From Cohaesibacter celericrescens (lineage in GTDB: Bacteria; Pseudomonadota; Alphaproteobacteria; Rhizobiales; Cohaesibacteraceae): a stretch of 64,000 nucleotides of DNA. Location: contig NZ_PKUQ01000042.1 of the NCBI RefSeq assembly GCF_002866925.1, positions 124,001-188,000 of the forward strand. Direction: 5' to 3'. Below are positions 57,980 through 64,000 of this stretch, piece by piece. The translations under genes were made by a program, and so were the position numbers. Below the pieces are notes generated by a model, which had not been told where the DNA came from, ran no database searches, and saw only the letters and a program-made list of their open reading frames with translations. Within the stretch, counting starts at the first letter, position 1. Each line of letters begins with the position of its first letter.

Positions 57980-58954
57980 CTAAAGTCCTTTGAATATCTC
58001 TTCAACCAGATCAGCACTCCGACGCCCGTCCTGTGCGCTGCATGGATTGGGTGCATCGTCCAGAAAATGCGCCACCACCCGCTCAATGAAAGGCTGATGC
58101 ACATGGGGTGGATCACTTATTTCGATCTGCCGCTCCACACCATCAACAGTCAAGGCAACAGCGGTCGGTTTGAAAAAGCTCATACTCGCAGAACCGTTAT
58201 CGCCATGGATTGTAACACTCTCTTCTCTCTCTGCCGTCGCATAGGCACACATGCCAACGGTTGGAAATCCGCCGAAATCCATCAGATAAGAAACCAGATC
58301 CTCAGCTTGATACTGATTGCCCTGTCGCTTTTTCAATCCTTTCACAGCCACTGGCATGCCAAAAACATATGTCAACCAGTCCAAGGTGTGCGATTGCATA
58401 TCGACAAAACAACCGCCTCCACCGACGGTTGGATCAATTTTCCAGATCTGGTCCGGTCTGTCATCGCTGCACATAAAATGGCGGACTTCGATCAAACGCA
58501 GCGAGCCGATTGACCCATCTGTGATAATCTGCCTCAGCTTTTCAAAGCGAGGCAACGCCCGGCGATAATAAGCAACACAGAGTTTGCCGTCAGTCTCTCG
58601 CACGGCGGCTTCAATGGCGTCACATTCTCGCCCATTGAGAGCCATAGGTTTTTCGAGCAACACATTTTTTCCCGCCTGCAACGCGCGAATGGCATAGTCT
58701 GCATGGGTATCGGGAGGTGTTGCAATATAGAGGGCCGTCAGGTCCGGATCGGAAATCAGTGCATCGGCGTCATTCGTCCAGTGCGGCACCTTGTGTCGGC
58801 TGGCATAGTCTGCTGCCTTCTCCGCATCGCGCCGCATCACCGAGACAAGGTTTGATCTTGCAACCTTTTGCAATGCTGGACCGCTCTTGACCTCAGTCAC
58901 ATCACCGCAACCGAGAATGCCCCAACGGACGGTTTGAGTGGGGTTTGATGACAT
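57980..58954 (-). CDS. Gfo/Idh/MocA family oxidoreductase
   Basis: The 324-residue NAD(P)-dependent enzyme has the Rossmann start VRWGILGCGDVTEV, the EKP motif in NVLLEKPMALNGRE (Lys of the catalytic set), AYYRRALPRFEKLR, and the C-terminal domain with GGGCFVDMQSHTLDWLTYVFG. Family members oxidise or reduce sugars, inositols or related polyols. It is divergent from the LacI regulator, and the operator palindrome between them could control both sides. The substrate is unknown. Confidence 0.92.
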   Translation of the reverse strand: MSSNPTQTVRWGILGCGDVTEVKSGPALQKVARSNLVSVMRRDAEKAADYASRHKVPHWTNDADALISDPDLTALYIATPPDTHADYAIRALQAGKNVLLEKPMALNGRECDAIEAAVRETDGKLCVAYYRRALPRFEKLRQIITDGSIGSLRLIEVRHFMCSDDRPDQIWKIDPTVGGGGCFVDMQSHTLDWLTYVFGMPVAVKGLKKRQGNQYQAEDLVSYLMDFGGFPTVGMCAYATAEREESVTIHGDNGSASMSFFKPTAVALTVDGVERQIEISDPPHVHQPFIERVVAHFLDDAPNPCSAQDGRRSADLVEEIFKGL

Positions 58955-59197
58955 GATGGCTCCTCTTTGCTCCCTATCGACTACCTCATAAGCTACAGGC
59001 AGTGGCGATCACCACGCAAGAGGCTTATCCTATGTGCAGATTGTCTACACCACTTCAGTTGATCGCACGCGCCACTCTGTCTTGTTGCGCAAACCCTGTT
59101 TTGAACCAGCCACCGTGGATAAGACGGCTGCGGTTGCCCTCTTGTTGAGCAAACCGGCGAGCAAACGCACAAATATTTATCAAAGCCCCCATGTCTG
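58955..59197. promoter_or_regulatory. Divergent promoter region between the oxidoreductase and lacI-type genes
   Basis: It must carry the leftward promoter. No hairpin or second palindrome of the operator type was seen. Confidence 0.4.
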
Positions 59198-59211
59198 ATT
59201 AAACGTTTAAT
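59198..59211. promoter_or_regulatory. Candidate LacI-family operator
   Basis: ATTAAACGTTTAAT is a perfect 14-bp palindrome with a central CG, the hallmark of LacI/GalR operators. It lies about 60 bases before the regulator ATG and about 245 bases from the oxidoreductase start. It is likely the autoregulatory site of the adjacent repressor. Confidence 0.75.
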
Positions 59212-59269
59212 TTTTTTCTAGGTGAATCTGAAAATCCCCCCTAAAAGGGAAGAAAGCGGGGCAGATAGC

Positions 59270-60247
59270 ATGGTCAGCATTAAAAAAATTGCATCAGATA
59301 TCGGGGTCACAGCCGCCACGGTTTCCAATGCCCTCAACGGTAAAGGGCGGGTTTCCGAGGTCTTGGCCAGCCGCATTCGTGCCCGTGCGGATGAGCTAGG
59401 CTATCGCCCTAGTTCCGCAGCGATTGCGCTCAAAAGCGGGCGCAGTCATGTGTTGGGGCTGGTGATGCCCGATTTGACCAATCCTTTGTTTCCCCATATC
59501 GCGCAAGCTCTTTCGATCGCTGCAGATCGTTTGGGGTTTGCGATTTTGATTGCAGATTCCCGTGGCAGCGTTGAAGAGCAAGATCTGGCAATCAGTCGCT
59601 TAATCAGCCGCGGTGTGGATGGCCTATTGGTCGTTCCCCAACGAGGCTCTTCGCCCGCGTCACCCACCACCCCCATGACAATCATCAACACAGCTTCCGA
59701 TCCCAACAACTCGGTTTCTGCTGATCACTGGGGCGGTGGCGCACAGATGGCGCGCCACATCACAGCCTTGGGCCACAAGAAAATCCTGATCATTGGTGCT
59801 GATGCCGTCTCGGAGGTTCAGCAAGACCGCATTGCGGGCATGAAATCACAATTGCCATACGAGACCAAGGTTGAGATCCTGTGGGGGACTGCGGGGATAG
59901 AGCAAGCCGCTGATCACGTGTCAAAAGGTGTTAGCGCTATTTTGACGACATCGGACCTGTTGGCGATAAACGTCCATTCCCATCTGACCCGAGCCGGCTT
60001 CACCGTACCAGATGATGTCAGCCTAACCGGTTTTGATGACATGGCGTTTTCCGCTGCCATGCACCCGCCGCTGACGACGATCGCGCAGGATGTCGACACT
60101 TTGGCCGACTATGTCCTTGATATAATCACCGCACAAATAGAAGGCAAAGCAAGCCCTCATGTAGGCCAGACCATCGCGATGGATCTGGTTCTTCGTCACT
60201 CCACCACTGCACCCCGTTCACCTTCCAACAAGGAGCCTCATCCATGA
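59270..60247 (+). CDS. LacI-family transcriptional regulator
   Basis: I choose the ATG at 59270 (MVSIKKIASDIGV), giving 325 residues; a GTG at 59222 is the longer alternative. The N-terminal helix-turn-helix is VSIKKIASDIGVTAATVSNALNGKGRVSE with the hinge LGYRPSSAAIALKSG. The periplasmic-binding-protein-like sensor domain follows (LGLVMPDLTNPLFPHIAQALS, ... SLTGFDDMAFSAAMHPPLTTIAQD). It overlaps the next gene by four bases (ATGA), so it is part of the transport operon it probably represses. Confidence 0.93.
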   Translation: MVSIKKIASDIGVTAATVSNALNGKGRVSEVLASRIRARADELGYRPSSAAIALKSGRSHVLGLVMPDLTNPLFPHIAQALSIAADRLGFAILIADSRGSVEEQDLAISRLISRGVDGLLVVPQRGSSPASPTTPMTIINTASDPNNSVSADHWGGGAQMARHITALGHKKILIIGADAVSEVQQDRIAGMKSQLPYETKVEILWGTAGIEQAADHVSKGVSAILTTSDLLAINVHSHLTRAGFTVPDDVSLTGFDDMAFSAAMHPPLTTIAQDVDTLADYVLDIITAQIEGKASPHVGQTIAMDLVLRHSTTAPRSPSNKEPHP

Positions 60248-61278
60248 AAAAAGCTCTCTCCCTCGCTGCAATGACCGTTGTTATGGCATCAACAGCCCTC
60301 ACAACCGGTGCGATTGCCGCTGACAAAACACTGACCATCTCGGTTTATTCCTTCGCGCAAGACGCTTACAAAAAAGCCCTTTATGATCCTTTTGAAGAAA
60401 TCTGTGGCTGTGATTTGGTCATCGAGACCGGCAACAGCGTAGAGCGCATGGCCAAGATCGAAGCCAATGCTGCCAAGCCTGTGATCGACATGGCTGTTAT
60501 TTCTTCCCATGATGCGCTGGCACTGGCCCAAAAGGGCCTGCTGGCCAAACTGGACACATCAAAGCTGTCCAGCTTCGACAAGCTTTATGACGCTGCCAAA
60601 GACCCCGTCGGCGACAATATGGCCGTTGGTTACACTTTTTATGCCAGCTCGATTGTCTACCGCAAAGACCTGATCAGCATCGACAGCTGGGGCGATCTTT
60701 TGACCAACGAAAAATTGGCCAACAATGTAGCGCTGCCAAATATCACCGGCACACAAGGCCCGCTGACCTTGATGATGCTGAACAAAGCCAATGGCCAGAA
60801 TGGCGACTATGCCAAGACCATTTCCGACATTGGTGCAGCAGCAGACAAAATCGTCACCTTCTATTCCCGTTCGTCTGAGCTGGCACAGTTGATGAACCAG
60901 GAAGAAGTGATTGCCGCACCTGTTGGACGCTTTGCTTGGAGCCGTTTCAAAAGCTCTCCACTAGACTTTGCATGGGCGAACCCGAAAGAAGGCCAAGCTG
61001 GCGGCATGAATGTCATGGTGATGACCAAAGGCAACGGCAATGAGGAACTCGCCTACCAGTTCATGGATTACTGGCTGTCCACCGATGTGCAGACCCGTGT
61101 TGCAGAAGCAATGATCGATAGCCCTGCCAACAAGGACGTCAAAGTCAGCGATGAAGTCGCCGAAAACCTGACTTATGGTGCTGATTTGATCAATTCCCTC
61201 AATATCATGCCACCTGCGGATATCATTGCTCAACGCGAAGCTTGGGTTGAACAGTGGAACACTGAAGTCATCAAATAA
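60244..61278 (+). CDS. ABC transporter substrate-binding protein, PotD/AfuA-like
   Basis: The 344-residue periplasmic protein has a signal peptide (about 1-26, ...TTGAIAADK) and the class of extracellular solute-binding proteins seen in spermidine/putrescine, iron and phosphonate systems: YDPFEEICGCDLVIETGNS, AKPVIDMAVISSHDALALA, LDTSKLSSFDKLY. The ligand cannot be deduced from motifs. The nucleoside hydrolase at the end of the operon hints at a nucleoside or similar compound. Confidence 0.88.
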   Translation: MKKALSLAAMTVVMASTALTTGAIAADKTLTISVYSFAQDAYKKALYDPFEEICGCDLVIETGNSVERMAKIEANAAKPVIDMAVISSHDALALAQKGLLAKLDTSKLSSFDKLYDAAKDPVGDNMAVGYTFYASSIVYRKDLISIDSWGDLLTNEKLANNVALPNITGTQGPLTLMMLNKANGQNGDYAKTISDIGAAADKIVTFYSRSSELAQLMNQEEVIAAPVGRFAWSRFKSSPLDFAWANPKEGQAGGMNVMVMTKGNGNEELAYQFMDYWLSTDVQTRVAEAMIDSPANKDVKVSDEVAENLTYGADLINSLNIMPPADIIAQREAWVEQWNTEVIK

Positions 61279-61292
61279 CCAATGGCGCATTA

Positions 61293-61320
61293 AAGAAGGG
61301 CGGGCATGCTTGCCCTTCTT
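61293..61320 (+). other. Stem-loop between the binding-protein and permease genes
   Basis: AAGAAGGGC and GCCCTTCTT (9 bp, perfect) enclose a 10-base loop, followed by AAGAG rather than T. Such structures commonly protect the binding-protein mRNA, so that it is made in excess over the membrane parts. Confidence 0.65.
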
Positions 61321-61339
61321 AAGAGCTTGGAGTGGAACC

Positions 61340-62161
61340 ATGTTTCTTGATTCACGACAGGGGTTGGCGCTGGCGCTGCCAGCTGCCCTTTTTGCACTGC
61401 TGATGTTCCTCGTGCCCGTGGGAATTCTTTTATCCGAGGCCTTCCAATATGATGGTGGCTGGTCGCTGGGTGCCTATGTCGAATTTTTCTCCAAGCCGCT
61501 CTACCAAAAAGTCTTTTTCCGCACATTAAAACTGGGTGCGATGGTCGCAGGCACCGCAGCGATCATCGGGTATGCTGCTGCCTTTTGCATTGTCAATCTC
61601 AGCGCAAAGGCACGCGGACAGGTGTTTGGCCTAGTGGTTCTGCCGCTGATGATTTCGCCCGTGGCGCGCACCTACGCTTGGATCGTTATTTTGGGCCGCA
61701 CAGGCATCGTCAATGACACCCTTGTCGGTCTGGGCATTGCGGACACGCCTTTGAGACTGCTGTTTACTGAAACCGCTGTTTTCATTGGATTATTGCAATT
61801 GTTCCTGCCCTTGATGATCATCTCTCTGGTCTCCTCGATGGAGAATATTCCCCGCGATGTCATCCCCGCAGCGCGCGTTTTGGGGGCTAACTGGTTGCAG
61901 GTCTTTACCCGCGTCATCCTGCCTCTGACCAAAGAGGGCTTGGTGATCGGCGGCACACTGGTTTTCACCGGCTCGCTGACGGCCTATATCACACCTGCTA
62001 TTCTGGGCGGGTCCAAGGTTTTGATGCTGGAAACCCTGCTATATCAGCGGGTCAATGTATCCAATGATTTTGTTGCGGCCAGTGTCATCGCCATGATCCT
62101 GATCGTCATGTCCTTTTCCACCAATCTGCTGCTCAAGCGCATTGCAACGGCCCGGAGTTGA
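61340..62161 (+). CDS. ABC transporter permease, PotB-like
   Basis: The start at 61340 (MFLDSRQGLALAL, GGAG upstream) gives 273 residues with six predicted membrane segments. The EAA-type cytosolic loop is IPAARVLGANWLQVFTRVILPL. It pairs with the second permease to form the channel of the importer. Confidence 0.92.
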   Translation: MFLDSRQGLALALPAALFALLMFLVPVGILLSEAFQYDGGWSLGAYVEFFSKPLYQKVFFRTLKLGAMVAGTAAIIGYAAAFCIVNLSAKARGQVFGLVVLPLMISPVARTYAWIVILGRTGIVNDTLVGLGIADTPLRLLFTETAVFIGLLQLFLPLMIISLVSSMENIPRDVIPAARVLGANWLQVFTRVILPLTKEGLVIGGTLVFTGSLTAYITPAILGGSKVLMLETLLYQRVNVSNDFVAASVIAMILIVMSFSTNLLLKRIATARS

Positions 62162-62164
62162 GCC

Positions 62165-62941
62165 ATGAGACATTTTGCAAACTGGGGCATATTGGGGCTG
62201 ACGCTTCTGTTCCTCATCGGGCCTTTTGTCATCATCATTTTCGCAGGCGCCTCTGCGGGCGAAAGCCTGACGTTCCCACCCGACGGCTTATCGCTAAAAT
62301 GGTACGCCAAGGTCTTCACTGTTGAGAGTTTTCGCGCCAGCTTTGCGCTTTCGCTGTTCCTTGCCATTTTTGGCACGCTCACGGCGCTTCTTATAGGCGT
62401 TCCTGCGGCTTATGCGCTTAGTCGCTATAAAATACCGGGGTCTGAGACCATCCGCACAATCGTGGCCGCGCCGATTATCGTGCCGGGCATCATCGTCGGC
62501 CTTGCCCTGTTGCGCTATTTGGTGGTGCCGCTCAATTTCGGCATCACACTTGCTTTGTTCCTTGCGCACACGGCGCTGGTTTTGCCCTATGCCGTTCGGG
62601 TCGTCTCTTCAAGCCTGAATAACCTCAAAGCCGATATGGAAGAAGCGGCTGTGCTTCTTGGCTGTTCACGCATGCAGGCTTTTACCAAAATTGTATTGCC
62701 CAACATTCGTGGCGGCGTATTGGCCGCTTTCATTTTGGGGTTTGTGACCAGCTTTAATCAGGTGCCAGTATCGTTGTTCCTATCAGGTCCGGGCGTACGC
62801 ACCCTTCCTATCGACATGTTGAGCTATATGGAGATCACCTACGATCCTTCTGTCGCCGCTTTGTCTGCGCTGCTGGCCTTCATGTCCCTCGCCATTGTTT
62901 TTGTTGCCGAACGCCTTTTGGGATTATCTCGTTATGTCTGA
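62165..62941 (+). CDS. ABC transporter permease, PotC-like
   Basis: The 258-residue protein has six hydrophobic segments and the EAA loop MEEAAVLLGCSRMQAFTKIVLPNIRGG. It starts three bases after the first permease and overlaps the ATPase gene by eight bases. Confidence 0.92.
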   Translation: MRHFANWGILGLTLLFLIGPFVIIIFAGASAGESLTFPPDGLSLKWYAKVFTVESFRASFALSLFLAIFGTLTALLIGVPAAYALSRYKIPGSETIRTIVAAPIIVPGIIVGLALLRYLVVPLNFGITLALFLAHTALVLPYAVRVVSSSLNNLKADMEEAAVLLGCSRMQAFTKIVLPNIRGGVLAAFILGFVTSFNQVPVSLFLSGPGVRTLPIDMLSYMEITYDPSVAALSALLAFMSLAIVFVAERLLGLSRYV

Positions 62942-63947
62942 AAATTTTGTCCAGCTCACTGACCTGACCCTGTCCTATGGCAAGACGGTCGCCGTTCCTG
63001 AACTCAATTTGTCTATCGCTGAGGGCGAGCTGGTTGCCTTGCTAGGCCCGTCGGGCTGCGGCAAGACCACCACCATGCGTGCCATCGCCGGATTGCTACC
63101 ACCCACGTCGGGACGAATTCTGATTGACGGGCGCGACGTGACGCGTATGGCCGCTAACAAACGGGGCATTGGTCTGGTGTTCCAGTCCTATGCTCTGTTC
63201 CCCCATCTCAATGCCTTTGAGAATGTGGCCTTTGGCCTTCGTTTGCAAAAAATGTCCAATGACGAAGTGCAAACCCGCACTATGGCAGGGATCGAAAAGG
63301 TCGGCCTTTCGGGCTTTGAGAAACGAAAACCGGCCGAGATGTCAGGTGGGCAACAACAACGACTCTCGCTGGCGCGGTCGCTAGTGATGGAACCCAAAGT
63401 CTTGCTGTTGGATGAGCCTCTATCCAATCTTGACGCCCGGTTGCGGCTTGAAATGCGCACTGAGCTGCAACGCGTGCAGCGCGAAACCGGTGTCACAATG
63501 GTGTTCGTTACCCATGATCAAGCCGAAGCGCTGGCAATGGCCGACCGGATCGTACTGATGAATGCAGGTAAAATCGAGCAAGTTGGCACACCCGAAGATC
63601 TCTATGCCCGCCCCGAAACCGCTTTTGCAGCTGATTTCATCGGCTTTGAGAATATCTTTCACGTCAAGGATGGTGCGCTGGTCTCGGATGCGGGCAGCCT
63701 GCCCATGACCACGGCGAGCGACGCGGCCATATTGGCATGGCGACCCGGTGGGGTTCAGGTGGGGCAAGGTCCGCACCAAGGGGCTGTTCTGGCGTCCAGC
63801 TTCGCTGGAGAGCATCGCGAATATGTCATCGACAGCGCGCTCGGGCAAATCAAAGCCGATGCGCCAGTCGGAGCCGCAGCCGTGGCCATTGGCGACACCA
63901 TCGCCTTTGATTTACCCCTGCACACAGCACGTGCATTGGACGCTTGA
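62934..63947 (+). CDS. ABC transporter ATP-binding protein, PotA/FbpC-like
   Basis: The start at 62934 (MSENFVQLTDLTL) gives 337 residues. Walker A is GPSGCGKT (38-45), the Q-loop is in VFQSYALFPHL, the signature is MSGGQQQRLSLARSL, Walker B LLLDEPLSNLD and the switch is VTHDQAEALAMADRI. A C-terminal TOBE domain (from about 240) fits the polyamine/iron/sugar-type ATPases. It energises the importer above. Confidence 0.94.
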   Translation: MSENFVQLTDLTLSYGKTVAVPELNLSIAEGELVALLGPSGCGKTTTMRAIAGLLPPTSGRILIDGRDVTRMAANKRGIGLVFQSYALFPHLNAFENVAFGLRLQKMSNDEVQTRTMAGIEKVGLSGFEKRKPAEMSGGQQQRLSLARSLVMEPKVLLLDEPLSNLDARLRLEMRTELQRVQRETGVTMVFVTHDQAEALAMADRIVLMNAGKIEQVGTPEDLYARPETAFAADFIGFENIFHVKDGALVSDAGSLPMTTASDAAILAWRPGGVQVGQGPHQGAVLASSFAGEHREYVIDSALGQIKADAPVGAAAVAIGDTIAFDLPLHTARALDA

Positions 63948-63949
63948 CG

Positions 63950-64000
63950 ATGCTGTGGGTCGACACCGATTTTGGCTTCGATGATCTATGGGCATTATTG
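63950..64000 (+). CDS. Nucleoside hydrolase, N-terminal fragment at window edge
   Basis: Seventeen codons remain in the window: MLWVDTDFGFDDLWALL. The DTDxGxDD calcium-binding signature of the inosine-uridine-type nucleoside hydrolases is complete. These enzymes split ribonucleosides into base and ribose. It begins two bases after the ATPase stop codon, so it belongs to the transport operon. Confidence 0.8.
   Translation, partial: MLWVDTDFGFDDLWALL

Noticed and set aside
57692..57980. Genomic-island attachment site at the tRNA-Ala gene
   Set aside because: No integrase and no second copy of the tRNA 3' end were found within the window; the island idea rests only on position.

Overview
The window looks like the chromosome of an alphaproteobacterium of the order Hyphomicrobiales (Rhizobiales), probably a free-living, possibly marine, Cohaesibacter-like lineage; the genus is a guess. 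The evidence is gene content and order: gcrA divergent from argD-argF-hslO; hsp20 followed by a DUF1150 gene; lptC-lptA-lptB-rpoN-hpf-ptsN; ahcY-divL-tsaE/kinase-murU-addB-addA-trxA; and aroA-cmk-rpsA-sppA-ihfB-lapA-trpF-trpB-trpA-accD-folC. AccD also lacks the zinc-ribbon cysteines, as in Rhizobiales. By eye the base composition is close to balanced. I see no insertion sequence, prophage, CRISPR array or rRNA.

Layout. 1-1118: truncated membrane-fusion (HlyD-like) adaptor. 1461-4948: redox chaperone Hsp33 and two arginine genes. 5696-7420: GcrA, small heat-shock protein with a clear sigma-32 promoter, DUF1150 protein. 7506-8831: ChrA transporter. 8991-15908: PTS-Ntr IIA, hibernation factor, sigma-54, LPS transport proteins LptB/A/C and an RNase D-like exonuclease, all leftward. 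16150-27166: leftward envelope/exopolysaccharide block (secreted SH3-like protein, GH5 hydrolase, WecG-type transferase, Wzz/GumC co-polymerase with a dead kinase domain, GINT1-like protein, GT4 transferase, Wzx flippase, YdcF protein, SDR). 27424-41657: rightward housekeeping block with SAH hydrolase, the histidine-less kinase DivL, a TsaE-sugar kinase fusion plus MurU, AddB/AddA and thioredoxin.

41720-42178 holds the most interesting non-coding feature. A 50-residue DUF1127 gene is followed on the same strand by three tandem hairpins, each with a UCCUCCC-containing loop. This is the architecture of the CcsR/cuckoo small RNAs of Rhodobacter, whose loops resemble the anti-Shine-Dalgarno sequence.

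42739-56682 is a long leftward run of core genes (folC, accD, trpABF, an ornithine-cyclodeaminase-like gene, lapA, ihfB, sppA, rpsA, cmk, a BtuF-fold protein without signal peptide, aroA). 56942-57767 has the acidic FYDLN-type protein and tRNA-Ala(GGC). 57980-64000 is an accessory catabolic locus: Gfo/Idh/MocA oxidoreductase, divergent LacI regulator with a palindromic operator, a PotD/B/C/A-type ABC importer, and the first 17 codons of a nucleoside hydrolase, which suggests the importer brings in a nucleoside-like compound.
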